The notes: generated by a model not told the origin, from the sequence alone. Shown: positions 24,062-33,424, counted from the first letter of the stretch. The stretch is DNA of 64,000 nucleotides from Eledone cirrhosa (GCA_964016885.1 OZ024742.1:360654936-360718935); one strand, 5' to 3'. Numbers and translations: made by a program.

Positions 24062-24249
24062 GTATGCCAGTAGAGGAAGACCACGAAAGACATGGGCGGA
24101 GGTGGTGAGAGCAGACTTCAGATCGCTGAAGCTCACGGTGGAGATGACGAAGGACTGTGAGAAGTGGAGAGATGCTGTGCTGAATAGAACCCGTCCACCC
24201 TTGCAAGCAGGGAAAAGTGGACGTAAAATGATGATGATGATGATGATAT
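24062..24249 (+). pseudogene. LINE family 1 fragment: C-terminus of ORF2 plus 3' tail
   Basis: The forward frame reads GRPRKTWAEVVRADFRSLKL, then EMTKDCEKWRDAVL, the characteristic extreme C-terminus of a non-LTR retrotransposon polyprotein (the 'GRP-kTW' element after the reverse transcriptase). The frame runs into 'cccttgcaagcagggaaaag' 'tggacgtaaaatgatgatga', the same tail as the SINE at 22190-22526. The upstream domains are absent, so this is a heavily 5'-truncated dead insertion. Related pieces occur at 32610-32728 (plus), 25918-26200 and 30648-30915 (minus). Confidence 0.8.
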
Positions 24250-24289
24250 ATGTATGTATAGTAAGACTCACTATTTAGCCTTGATAAAT

Positions 24290-24435
24290 ATATATGTATG
24301 TATGTGTGTGTGTGTGTGTATATGTACATATGTATATATAGTGTGGTGTGTGTATTTATATATATATGTACACATGTATATATAGTGTGGTGTGTATATA
24401 TGTATATGTGTGTGCATGTGTATGTGTGTACCGTC
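24290..24435 (+). repeat. TG/TA microsatellite
   Basis: (TATG)n/(TG)n with a duplicated 'tatatatagtgtggtgtgt' motif. Confidence 0.85.
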
Positions 24436-24800
24436 TTCACTCGGTAGTCAGCAGGGAACTTGCCACACTCTCCTCATCCATGATTTGATCGAACTTATGT
24501 TCACAGATATCACGGACTTGTTTCCTCTCTTTCTGTTGCAATACCATCTCTGTTTGTTTACATGTCTCGCTCGCTCCACCCTATTCTACGTGTCCCAATA
24601 ACTTTTGTTAGTTATTGCTCGCACCAGCCAGAGGTATATCATCTTTAATGCGAAGAAATACCAATGACAGCTGGAAGATAACTGATGACGGACGCCCTAT
24701 CTTCTCGCTCTAAATTTATTCATATGTATCCCATTTGCAACAATGCAGCACACCATTTTTCATATATATATACACGTGTATGTGTGTATATATATATATA
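24436..24800. other. spacer of unknown origin
   Basis: More GC-balanced than its surroundings, with 'gccaatgacagctgg'-like text but no recognised domain. It may be a dispersed repeat, but only one copy is present in the window. Confidence 0.4.
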
Positions 24801-24812
24801 TATCTTCTATCT

Positions 24813-25154
24813 TCTATATATATAAAAGCGAGGATGTCTGTGTGTCTGTGTACAACTTTGGATACCTAAGGCTTTTACAATTACCAACTGAATTTGACCA
24901 AATTTTCTGTGCACGTTGCGCAGGTCGCTAAGATGGTCACATCACAAACATTTTTCAAATCGACCCACGTTGAGCAATAAAAAATCGATATCAAAATTAT
25001 CGGTAGCAAAATTGATGTAAGGGAGATAACCAACTTTATTGACAGAAATATAAACATCAGATTCATTTGAAGATAAATCACTAATATTATCGTTTGTTTC
25101 TTGTTTATTCTTTGTTGCATTTCAAACCCCGGGCAACGCCGGGTAAATCTGCTA

Positions 25155-25155
<1 letters not shown>
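24813..25155 (+). mobile_element. non-autonomous Helitron
   Basis: The 5' end is TC followed by 'tatatatataaaagcgagga' 'tgtctgtgtgtctgt', typical of animal Helitrons. The 3' end has a short GC hairpin (cccgg / ccggg around 'gcaacg'), then 'taaatctg' and the terminal CTAG, with T following. At about 343 bp it encodes nothing, so any movement would need Rep/helicase in trans. A (TA)n tract directly follows, consistent with Helitron preference for A/T target sites. The 5' TC could also be one of two earlier TCs a few bases upstream. Confidence 0.8.
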
Positions 25156-25209
<54 letters not shown>

Positions 25210-25210
25210 T
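25156..25210. repeat. (TA)n microsatellite
   Basis: Nearly pure TA for about 48 bases after the Helitron end. Confidence 0.95.
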
Positions 25211-25227
25211 ACACACATACACGTGTA

Positions 25228-25580
25228 TAATCATCATCCTCATTACTGTTTAACTTCAGCATGGGTTATACAGGTTGTCATATACTAAGGATAGACTGGT
25301 CAGGTAACCATGTTGCATTCATAAGATCCATTTTTGGCCTAGTTCCCCTATGGATGGATGGATGGATGCCATTCCTTATGCCAACCACTTTACAGGGTGG
25401 ACTCTGCTTTTTTTGTCATGGCAACAGCACAACCACCTTACAAGGTTGACTGGGCACATGTTATCATGGCTCCAGTGTAACTCACTTTTGCAGTGGACTG
25501 GATACTTTTGTCATGGAACCAGTACGATCACTTTACACAGTGGACTGGGTGCTTTTTATCATGGCACCAGTACAACCACC
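25228..25580 (-). mobile_element. SINE (type A) 3' body, minus strand
   Basis: 'atcatcatcctcattactgt', 'gatggatgccattccttatg', 'ccaaccactttacagggtgg', followed by three rounds of a 'cagtggactgg-t-tttttcatggcaccagt' module. The SINE at 31370 shows two such modules in the other orientation. The module number therefore varies between copies. Confidence 0.75.
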
Positions 25581-25689
25581 TTTTTCACCCTGTTCTTACT
25601 CTACCATACTTTCAAAACATTCTTTTTCAATGCTGTTTAGGTCACCTAGGTAACAGAAACTGAAATATTGCCAAGGAACCCTCCTAACA

Positions 25690-25790
25690 TTTGAAATCTT
25701 ATTTTATGGGTTCTTTTGAAATAACTTTCAATAATTGATTCAAATAATATTTTATTAGAAATATGGTAACGTTAGGGTTTGATAAAACCC
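25690..25790 (+). mobile_element. possible MITE family 1 3' end
   Basis: 'ttttattagaaatatggtaa' followed by 'cgttagggtt' resembles the family end ('attagaaatatggtaatgaa' 'agggttaa'). The upstream part is too diverged to delimit. Confidence 0.4.
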
Positions 25791-25917
25791 TAGTCTTCAC
25801 TAGGTTTACTTTGAAACCACTTAGGTTTTGTTTCAATTTTTGGAATTTCTTCTGTAAATCTTCAATAAATTCAGGTACAAGCATTAAGCCAATGTCATCC
25901 AAAAGGTCTCAAAGAAA

Positions 25918-26200
25918 CCTATCATCATTTTTACATCCACTTTTCCATGCTTGCATGGGTTGGATAGGTCCTTCTCAGCATGGCATCTCTCCAATTGTCA
26001 CATTCCTTTGTCATCTCCTCTGCCAGACTTAGTGATTTGAGGTCAGCTCTCATAACCTCTGCCCAGGTCTTTCTTGGTCATCCTCTACTGTGGCTTCGCT
26101 CCACTGGGATTTCCTGGCATTTCTTCACCCATCGGTCATTGTCCATGTGTATCACATGTCCACACTGATGCAGTCTTCTCTCCTGCACACCACCTCGATA
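25918..26200 (-). pseudogene. LINE family 1 fragment, C-terminal ORF2
   Basis: The complement encodes in order a 'GH-V-RM-DNDRWVKKC'-like segment, SRGRPRKTWAEVMRADLKS, then EEMTKECDNWRDAM and a tail related to 24205-24249. That is the C-terminal end of a non-LTR polyprotein, inserted in minus orientation and 5'-truncated. No upstream reverse transcriptase motifs are present. Confidence 0.75.
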
Positions 26201-26242
26201 AATTATTTTATTATGGCCTAGAGAATTACAATAATCCGTTTA

Positions 26243-26258
26243 GCCCCCCCCCCCCCCA
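26243..26258 (+). repeat. C homopolymer
   Basis: A run of about 14 C. Length is likely unreliable in any assembly. Confidence 0.8.
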
Positions 26259-26339
26259 ATCTATAACCTTGCTGTTAGTGTCTCTGTGTATGGCTTGCAC
26301 AGTTCCTACTAACACATCTAGGTTTTCTTAGTAACAAAC

Positions 26340-26600
26340 CAGACCACAGAGTATGAAACCCTAACGTAGGTGTTCCTCAGATTAACGAATATTACATCAA
26401 GTGGCATACTCATTACAAAATAATTCCTTGGTTGTTATAACACTAGGGAGAGGGCATCAATGTGACCCTGACTTGCACAAACCTGAACTTTATCCCATCT
26501 AAGCTATTTAGTTGTACTCTTGTAACTCTTTCTTCCTAATTAGTTATCCTGTAACTCTTTCTAATTTGATATGTTGTAACTTTACCTAATTAGTTGTGCA
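26340..26600. other. spacer with three short repeats
   Basis: No gene. 'tgtaactctttc' / 'ctaattagtt' is repeated three times between about 26515 and 26600. Confidence 0.5.
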
Positions 26601-26604
26601 CTAA

Positions 26605-27080
26605 GAAGGGAGGTAGGTGTAAAAGCCAAATTCTCTCTCTTCAATTCAGTATTTGTGCCAACCTTGCGTAATGACCGAAAGAATAGGATTGCGAATACAA
26701 GCGGTGGAAATGAGGTTTCTCCGAAGGGTCTTTGGTGGAGTAACGTTACTTGATAGAGTGCATAGTTCGGCGATGAGAGAGTCACTCCAGGTAGAGTTGC
26801 TACTTTTCCTAATTGAGAGATCACAGCTCTGATACTATGGACATGTGGTTAGAATGTCTGAGAGAAGAATCTCTGGACAGATTTTATGGGCAAAACCAAC
26901 CAGCAGGAGACCCAGGGGTAGACCCCGAGCAAGATGGTAGGATAACATCGATGAGCTTGGCTTGTCTCACTTGGAGATCCAGCTGGATCAGTTGGAGACA
27001 GTTGCTTCTGACTGGACTCACTGAAAGTTGTGTTTGAGGACGCTGCCCCCATGACCCTCTCAGGAATAAGTGGGTGGAAG
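26605..27080 (+). pseudogene. LINE family 2 fragment: reverse transcriptase C-terminal region
   Basis: Forward translation across frames gives VGVKAKFSLFNSVFVPTL, the end of the reverse transcriptase thumb in many non-LTR elements. This is followed by AVEMRFLRRVFGGVTLLDRV, an 'YYGHVVRMSERRISGQIL' segment and RRPRGRPRARW. The order matches a C-terminal non-LTR region, but the frame is broken several times by indels and stops. Related copies, all on the plus strand, are at 29500-30020 and 55175-55520. No RT catalytic motif is included. Confidence 0.75.
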
Positions 27081-27300
27081 ATGTTGTACTCTAACTTTTT
27101 CTCTTATTTTCTCAACTTGGTCCATCAACTTAAGGCTGATATCCAGTATTTGGTCAAAACAATCTTTAAGAAACCTTCACAACACTTGAAGAAATGAGAC
27201 TAGATGGCAGCTTGATATTCACATGGTTTATATGATAAATTATATATATATCCCAGTGCCATATGTATTCCGATTATAGAAAAGGTGAATAGGTACACCA
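27081..27300. other. spacer
   Basis: Nothing recognised apart from a short (TA)n near 27240. Confidence 0.4.
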
Positions 27301-27304
27301 TATT

Positions 27305-27442
27305 GCTGTGTGTTGTAAGAGGTAACTAAAATGGTTGGCATCAGGAAGAGCATCTGGTTGTAAAACATTGTCTCAAGACATCCCATCAACCCATGCCAGC
27401 ATGGAAAAGTGGATGCAAAAATGTCATGATGTTGGTGATGAT
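27305..27442 (+). mobile_element. SINE (type A) 3' end, plus strand
   Basis: 'ggttggcatcaggaagagca' 'tctggttgtaaaacattgt', 'cccatgccagcatggaaaag' 'tggatgcaaaaatg' and a degenerate (gat) tail. Confidence 0.7.
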
Positions 27443-27553
27443 ACAATATAGGATTAAATCTTGCCAAAGTTAAGACCATGCCAATATTTTCATGTCTTAC
27501 CATTAATCTGTTGAAGTCTCATCTAAATTTACCTGTTATTTTTCTCTTGCAAG

Positions 27554-27655
27554 TCTCAGGCACTGCTGCACCTCTTCAGACTAATCCCTATTCTTGGTCA
27601 GTTGACATACCATCATTGTCAAATGGTACCGCACAACAAACTGGGGAATATAACA
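27554..27655 (+). CDS. candidate host exon (low confidence)
   Basis: A pyrimidine-rich run followed by AG ('ttatttttctcttgcaag', alternative AG after 'tctc') precedes a stretch with balanced codon use. One frame reads GTAAPLQTNPYSWSVDIPSL followed by SNGTAQQTGEYNK, which looks like ordinary protein rather than repeat translation. The frame stays open to 27780, so no stop defines the end, and the donor is not clear ('atggtaccg' near 27623 is one option). I do not recognise the protein. It may be chance or an unknown repeat. Confidence 0.22.
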
Positions 27656-27780
27656 AATGTTTTTTAAGGCCCTTTTCCGTGTTAAAGCAGACCTTAAACC
27701 TTATGAGCCCCGTGACAAGCTTCATACCAATTATAGGGTCCTCTAAGCCAATGTTTTTCAACCACCTGATTATTCTTTAA

Positions 27781-28001
27781 CCCTTTAGTATTTACATTAC
27801 GCTATATTTACTATTGAATTTTCGCAGTAAAGGCTTTACCTCACATAATTATCTCGCATAATATTGAATCTATGAGATTTTGATATTATTTATTTTGAGA
27901 ACAATACCTTAACCTCAGTATGAGTGGCCAGTCACGACCGGTTTCAACAGAAAGAGGTGAGAGAATTTTGGCTGGATATGGCCGGTTTAAATGCTAAAGG
28001 G
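27781..28001 (+). mobile_element. MITE family 2 (piggyBac-like), copy 1
   Basis: Flanked by TTAA on the left (27777-27780) and a mutated TTAT on the right. It begins 'ccctttagtatttacatta' and ends 'ggccggtttaaatgctaaag' 'gg'. TTAA flanks with CCC/GGG termini are the hallmark of piggyBac-type insertion. At 221 bp it is non-autonomous. Sister copies are at 31071-31280 (inverted) and 32322-32539. Confidence 0.85.
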
Positions 28002-28009
28002 TTATGGGC

Positions 28010-28070
28010 AATATTTTACAGCCAGATGCTCTTTCTGACACCAATACTTTTAGTTACCTTTTACAATATA
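28010..28070 (-). mobile_element. short SINE (type A) body fragment
   Basis: 'acagccagatgctctttctg' 'acaccaatacttttagtta' is the complement of the 'ggttggcatcaggaagagca' stretch seen at 27330. Confidence 0.55.
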
Positions 28071-28074
28071 CAGA

Positions 28075-28440
28075 GAGAGATATGTCATACCTATTCTAAA
28101 CAGGATAACACACAGTGTCACAACAACAATTGAGAAATATGACATTATTTTTAACAGAAGTGTTCCAAGTCTAAACAAGCTTTGAGCACTATCTAGACCT
28201 AACAACTCTCCCCGTCTGATGGGGAGATTTGCAATAGCCATTGGAGTGGGAGAGAGATGTCTTCTCTTGAGAAAATGGGTATAGCTTTCATTATGTAAAA
28301 TCTCCCCATTTTGCATCATTTCTCCCCGTTTTGGAGCATTTCTTTTCATGGTTCTCTCCGACAACGCTTTAAAGGATAATGTAACTTCATATCTTAAGGC
28401 AATATTAAAGAGAAGCAGTCCAAGGGTGGCCTATATATGT
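28075..28440. other. spacer, nothing recognised
   Basis: Unique-looking. A minus-strand frame of about 100 codons is not supported by any motif. 'ctccccgttttg' / 'ctccccattttg' repeats occur near 28305-28335. Confidence 0.45.
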
Positions 28441-28479
28441 AATGTTTACCATTGTTCATACCACACTACCTGAAACATC

Positions 28480-28840
28480 CCCTCTAAAAACTTTCCATCC
28501 TAATTTTATGTAAGAACCTTTGTTGAATTATGTTTCAAAAATTGTCATCATTATTACTATTTAACACCTGTTTTCTATGCTTGCATGGGCTAGACAGGCT
28601 GTCACATACTGAGACTAGATTAATCAGGTGACTATATCTTGCTCATACTCACCAGTTTTCACTGGATGTCCTTCTTAATGCCAACCGCTTTACTATGTGT
28701 AATGGGAGCATTTTATTGTGACTCTAGCGCTACCACAACATGAACTGGGTACTTTTTGTTATTGATAACTCCCTTCATATTCTAGATTATAAGCAGTGTA
28801 TTTCATTTGGAATATGGTAAAGAAATGGTTAAAACGCCCT
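28480..28840 (+). mobile_element. MITE family 1 copy split by a SINE
   Basis: The left part has 'actttccatcctaattttat' 'gtaagaacctttgtt' and the right part 'ataagcagtgtatttcattt' 'ggaatatggtaaagaaatgg' 'ttaa'. Both match the family 1 element at 34347-34593 in order. The SINE piece at about 28545-28765 sits between them, so the SINE inserted later. Confidence 0.65.
28545..28765 (-). mobile_element. SINE (type A) 3' part nested in a MITE
   Basis: 'catcattattactatttaac', 'gcttgcatgggctagacagg', 'ggatgtccttcttaatgcca' and 'ctgggtactttttgtta' are the complement of the type A 3' half. Confidence 0.7.
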
Positions 28841-29495
28841 AGAACCTCAATAGTTACTTTTATACTGTGAATACTTTTACTACTCTATCTAACCACCTAA
28901 TCTTTTCTCTATTCAAACCAGTTCTATTATAATCTGAAGCAATGGAGAAGAAAGGAACGTCTTTAAACAAAAATATTTATCTTCCATTAACAATATACAA
29001 CTAACAAAGATTACAGTGTAAATAGACAGGTTGAATATAAGCATGTTACTAAAACAGTCGTGATTTGGCTACTATCAATAACATTGACAAGATAGCTGCT
29101 AACTGCTCTAACAATATAATGAGACATTTGTATCATCACTAAAGTAATATATATTTCTTACATAGATTTGTATTGGGGGGAAAATTAGGGATATGTAATG
29201 TTTATACATGTGTCAAGGTCATTGATGTTGATAACAAGGTGAAGGACAGGTATCTAATGATTCTGCTAACCATAAGAGTTTAATGAAGCAGTGAATTTAA
29301 CACATGTTTCTATAGCATTAAAAGGTTGACAGACAAATCTCTCTTATGGTAGAGGTAGAACAAATACTGGTATAGCATTACATAAACTCTTTCTAATTAG
29401 ATATGAGGGGAAAATGAGGATGGAAGGCAGGAGGTTGAATTAAGTGCAAGAATTGCAGGAGCTGGTGCAGTTATGTGCCAGCTTCAGCATTCAGT
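28841..29495. other. AT-rich spacer
   Basis: No gene, RNA or repeat family recognised over about 650 bases. Confidence 0.5.
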
Positions 29496-29499
29496 AACA

Positions 29500-30020
29500 A
29501 GAAGGGAGGTAGGTTTAAAAGCCAAATTCGCTATCATTAATTCAGTATTCAGAAGAAGGGAGGTAGGTGTAAAAACCAAACTCACTATCATTAATTCAGT
29601 ATTCGTGCCAACCTTGGGTAATGACTGAAAGAATATGATTACGAACACAAGTGGCTGAAATGGGGTTTCTCCAAAGGGCCCTTGGAGTAAAGTTACTTGA
29701 TAGAGTGCATAGCTCAGAGTCACTTCAGGTAGAGCCACTACTTCTCCAAATTGAGAGATCACAGCTCCAATACTTTGGACATGTGGCTAGAATGTCTTGG
29801 GAAAGAATCACTGGACAGATTTTAAAGGCAAAACCAACTGGCAGGGGACCCAGAGGTAGATTCCGAGCGAAATGGTTGGATAACATCCATGAGCTTGGAT
29901 GGTCTTGCTTAGGGATTCGGCCAGATCAGTTGGAGATGGTTGTTTCTGACAGGATCAACTGGAAGGAGTATTTGAGGCCTGTGCCCTCACGACCCTCTCA
30001 GGGATATGTGGGCGAAGAAG
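29500..30020 (+). pseudogene. LINE family 2 fragment: reverse transcriptase C-terminal region
   Basis: It is the best-preserved of the three family 2 copies. An upstream segment of about 66 bp ('aagggaggtaggtttaaaag' onward) is duplicated at 29503-29600. It is followed by 'WVMTERI' in one frame, then QVAEMGFLQRALGVKLLDRV, EPLLLQIERSQLQYFGHVAR, TGRGPRGRFRAKWLDNI and 'RPSQG'. These are C-terminal features of a non-LTR ORF2, past the reverse transcriptase. One in-frame stop lies just before QVAEMGF. The open frame runs on to 30190, but beyond about 30020 I see no LINE similarity. The insertion is 5'-truncated and inactive. Confidence 0.8.
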
Positions 30021-30269
30021 GGGAAAGTGTGGATGCTACTGAACAATATAAATGTGATAAAGGAGCTGAGTCCAAGAAAATAAGGAAGGTCAATATGGAA
30101 CGGATGAGTGAAGCCATTAAAGACATGAAGACAGAGAAATACTCCAGACCTGTGATGTTAAAAACATCTGAAGTGATTGAGATCACATGAGGTACTGAAT
30201 TAAACATTCCAGTTATGCTTGTATCTCCTATAAGTGACATATCAGAGCCATTATTAACTCCTATAAGGG

Positions 30270-30432
30270 CAGTGAATTAGCAATAATTGGTAGAGCATTG
30301 GACAAAATACATTGTGGTATTAAGTTATGACTTTCTATGTTCTGAGTTCAAATCCCGCTGAGACCAACTTTGCCTTTCATCCTTTCGAAGTCTAACAAAA
30401 AAGTACCAGTCTTGTACTGGGGTTTATTCTTC
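30270..30432 (+). mobile_element. tRNA-derived SINE (type B), plus strand
   Basis: 'attggtagagcattggacaa' is A-box-like and 'gttctgagttcaaatcccgc' B-box-like. These are followed by 'tttgcctttcatcctttcga' and 'aaaagtaccagtcttgtact'. The tRNA-related half is present, unlike 1340-1482. Confidence 0.85.
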
Positions 30433-30489
30433 CTCTATGTCTCTTTCTCATGCCCTCTTTTTTCCTCTCTCTCTTTCTTTCTCTGGAAG

Positions 30490-30594
30490 AAACAGTTGTG
30501 TTTGGACTAAAAAGACAGGATGGTCTCCTCCAAGTCTTAAGTGTCACAGCAGCTCTTTACGACACAATCGGGAGTTACAGATCAATACATACAT
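30490..30594 (+). CDS. candidate host exon (low confidence)
   Basis: A nearly pure pyrimidine run (about 30455-30484) ends in 'ctctggaag', a good 3' splice acceptor shape. The following frame reads TVVFGLKRQDGLLQVLSVTA followed by ALYDTIGSYRSIHTCL and then a TAG stop, so it could be a terminal exon or be spliced before the stop. The residue mix is protein-like and unrelated to the LINE frames. I do not recognise it. It may belong with the candidate at 27554, 2.9 kb upstream on the same strand, but that is a guess. Confidence 0.28.
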
Positions 30595-30647
30595 GTTTGT
30601 AGGCAAGGAATGGATAAAAACTTGATTTTAGGTACTCAGAACAAGCA

Positions 30648-30915
30648 TCATCATCATTGTTTTTACATCCATTTTTCCAAGTTTGCATGGGTTGGACAGG
30701 TCCTTCTCAGCACAGCATCTCTTTACTCACCACATTTGTCATCTCCACAGTAAGTCTCAGTGATTTAAGGTCAACTACCACCACCTCTGCCCAGGTCTTT
30801 GTTGGTCTACCTCTACTGCAGCTTCATTCCAGTGGCATTTCCTCGTACTTCTTCATCCAGCAATTATCATCCATGTACATCACATGTCTGTACCAATGCA
30901 GTCTTCTCTCTTACA
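30648..30915 (-). pseudogene. LINE family 1 fragment, C-terminal ORF2
   Basis: Parallel to 25918-26200. The complement begins at the (atg)-type tail, contains 'ggtagaccaacaaagacctg' (the GRP-kTW region) and stops where the upstream ORF2 would continue. 5'-truncated. Confidence 0.75.
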
Positions 30916-31070
30916 CCTCTGATTCCTCTTAACCCAGTTTCTCCCTCAGTTCATTCAAGCTCTGCCTTTCTCTCGTGTTTACATTTCACATCCAACAATA
31001 ATTGCTATATAAAAGATGCAGTGGAGGTTTTAATCACATTGAGAGAACATCATGAATTAGGTTGCATTAA

Positions 31071-31280
31071 CACTTTAGCATTTAAACCGGCCGTATCCGG
31101 CCAGAATTCTCTCACCTCTTTCTGTTCAAACCTGCCATAACAAGCGACTCACACTGATGTTAAGGTATTGTTCTCAAAATAAATAATATCAAAATCTCAG
31201 ATTCGATATTATGTGAGATATTTATGATATTTACCACAAAAGGACTATAGTAAATATAGAGTAATGTAAATGCTAAAGGG
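31071..31280 (-). mobile_element. MITE family 2 (piggyBac-like), copy 2, inverted
   Basis: TTAA flanks at 31067-31070 and 31281-31284. The left end 'cactttagcatttaaaccgg' has one change from CCC, and the right end is 'gtaaatgctaaaggg'. The interior is the reverse complement of the copies at 27781 and 32322. Confidence 0.85.
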
Positions 31281-31369
31281 TTAAATATACAGTGGCTGTA
31301 TCTATAGCAAAACATTTTGGTACTTTTCAGATAGGCTCTGTTACTTAATCATTTCATGACCACATTTCA

Positions 31370-31814
31370 AGGCACATGGCTTAGTGGTTAGAGCATTGGG
31401 CTTGCAATCGAAAGGTTGTGAGTTCAATTCTCGGACTGGGTGATGTGTTGTTTCCTTGAGCAAGACACTTTATTTCACATTGCTCCAGTTTACTCAGCTG
31501 TAGAAATGGGATGATAGAACCGGGGTCCCTATCATTCCACTGCAAAGTGGTTGTGGAGGTGTCGCGGCAAAAAAGCACCCAGCCCACACTGAAAAGTGGG
31601 CGTGTAGGCGCCACGGAAAAAAAGCACCCAGCACTCACTGTAAATGAGGTTGGTGTTAGGAAGGGCATCCAATTGTAGCAATCAAGCCAGAATCAGTTGC
31701 CGTATCAGCAAGCCAAGGTCAGCCGACCAGACACTGCCCACAACAGGACAACCCGTCTAACCCATGCTAGTGTGGAAGAACGAACGTAAAATGGTGATGA
31801 TGATGATGATAATT
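31370..31814 (+). mobile_element. tRNA-derived SINE (type A), long form
   Basis: 'ggcacatggcttagtggtta' 'gagcattgggcttgcaatcg' (A box), 'gttgtgagttcaattctcgg' (B box), then the 'gagcaagacactttatttca' core. A duplicated 'gccacggaaaaaaagcaccc' module makes it longer than 22190-22526. The tail is 'gaacgaacgtaaaatggtga' '(tga)n'. Confidence 0.9.
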
Positions 31815-32040
31815 TCAAATGAAATACACTCTAATTAATTAATGAAGAATTTCGAGAGATTTACTAAAATTATTAATTATTTCATTACTAAGATAGTAAC
31901 TTAATGTAAGGTTCTTATATAAAATTATGTTGGAAGATTTTAATTTAAATTGGAAACCTTTTAATGGGGGGGTGTTATATTTCATAGAACCAGAGCTGGT
32001 TTTGACTGGGTTTGACTGGGTTTGTAATCAAAGGGTTAAT
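31815..32040 (-). mobile_element. MITE family 1 copy, minus strand, truncated
   Basis: On the complement it starts TTAACCCTTTGATTACAAAC and runs through 'cttccaacataattttat' to 'agagtgtatttcatttgaaa', where the SINE tail abuts it. It contains a G run near 31965 and a doubled 'tttgactggg'. Confidence 0.65.
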
Positions 32041-32317
32041 TTATTACAATCAGTTCTATGTCCAGTGGAGTAACTTTTGACCAGGTCAAGGACAAGTAGT
32101 TGCCAATAGCCACTTAAAAAACACAATAGCATATAACTCACCTACTTCAGATATCACAAAACCTCACGTTTACAATTTTTGTTTTTCAAGAATTACTGTC
32201 CCTTGTTTATTCACAGTTCATTAGCAAGAATTTTCTTTCAATGCTTTCGTGTGTGTTAAATTAGTTAAATTAGTCATAAAGTAGTTTTGAAATATGAAAT
32301 CCATTTATTTTATATCT
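32041..32317. other. spacer
   Basis: Nothing recognised. Confidence 0.45.
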
Positions 32318-32321
32318 TTAA

Positions 32322-32539
32322 CCCTTTAGCATTTACATTACTCTATATATGTTGTTATATTTTCGCAGTAAAGGCTTTACCTCACAGAATTACACATAAT
32401 ATCGAATCTACAAGATTTTGATATTATTTACTTTGAGAACAATACCTTAACATAAGTATGAGTGGCCTGTTATGGCCAGTTTGAACAGAAAAAGGTGAGA
32501 GAATTCTGGCCGGATATGGCCGGTTTAAATGCTAAAGGG
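32322..32539 (+). mobile_element. MITE family 2 (piggyBac-like), copy 3
   Basis: The most intact copy. Exact TTAA lies on both sides (32318-32321, 32540-32543), with termini 'ccctttagcatttacatta' and 'ggtttaaatgctaaaggg'. The terminal 14 bp pair as CCCTTTAGCATTTA and its complement near the ends. 218 bp, non-coding. Confidence 0.9.
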
Positions 32540-32609
32540 TTAATACTTGTACCAATATTCAGGAATATTTTCTAGCACAGCAACTCTCCCCTCGTCACAT
32601 TTCCTCATC

Positions 32610-32728
32610 ATTTCACAGAGGAAATGATGAAGGAATGTAACCAGTGGAGAGATGCTGTGCTGAGAGGGACCCATCCAACCCATGCAAGCATGAAAAAACG
32701 GATATAAAAACGATGATGGTGATGATTT
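32610..32728 (+). mobile_element. LINE family 1 3' end
   Basis: 'gaaatgatgaaggaatgtaa' 'ccagtggagagatgctgtgc', 'cccatccaacccatgcaagc' 'atgaaaaaacggatataaaa' and a (gat)n tail. These match the last 40 codons plus tail of 24062-24249. Confidence 0.8.
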
Positions 32729-32929
32729 CTAATTTTGTTTTTGTTTTTTTTCAAAGATGGTCTTTATTCAACAAATGTCAGTTTCATGTTTGCAATAACA
32801 TTAAATAAATCAAGGGGAAGTAGAAGAGAGAGGTAAGCTCTACTTCCCTGTCTAGGCAGTATATCTTAACTGCAGCCCACAGCCAACATGGTAAAAGTAC
32901 CCATTCTAAAGAGTTCTTATTTAAATATA

Positions 32930-33085
32930 AATATGTCAACATCATTTTATGTAAGAACCATATGTTACATTGCTATCTTAATAATGAAATAATTAATTTA
33001 TTCAATCCTTCAAAATTCTTCATTAATTAATTGTGTATATTTCATTAGAAATACAGTCACTGAAGGGTGACTAAGAACCCCTCTA
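32930..33085 (+). mobile_element. MITE family 1 fragment, plus strand
   Basis: 'catcattttatgtaagaacc', 'atgaaataattaatttattc' and 'atatttcattagaaatacag' 'tcactgaaggg'. Shares its interior with the complement of 31815-32040. Confidence 0.65.
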
Positions 33086-33089
33086 TTTT

Positions 33090-33424
33090 CAACAACTACA
33101 ATATCTAACAGTGTATATACACCTACACCATCCTTGAATTAACCATTGTTCAAAATAATCATGTACTTAGGGTCTCAAGTAATGAAACCTAAAAAAATGT
33201 ATATCATCATTTTAACCTCCACTTTCGCTGTTAGCAAGGTTTGGATGGGTAATATATAGGTTTTAATTTCTCTGATCTTCTGGTGTCATTTATTTAACAG
33301 AGGTCTACCAATCTTTATACAGCTTTAGGAGTCTCACCAAGTTTTAATTAGGTACTGGTCATCATGTCTATCCAAATGGAAGTAATTCACAACTAGAGCT
33401 AAAATCTGTAATTTCATCAGTTGT
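33090..33424. other. spacer with weak SINE-tail traces
   Basis: 'atcattttaacctccacttt' near 33203 resembles a type A/LINE tail on the minus strand. Otherwise nothing recognised. Confidence 0.4.

Noticed and set aside
24000..24440. A 146-codon minus-strand frame containing a protein-like middle
   Set aside because: The middle is the antisense of the LINE family 1 C-terminal fragment, and the ends are microsatellite.
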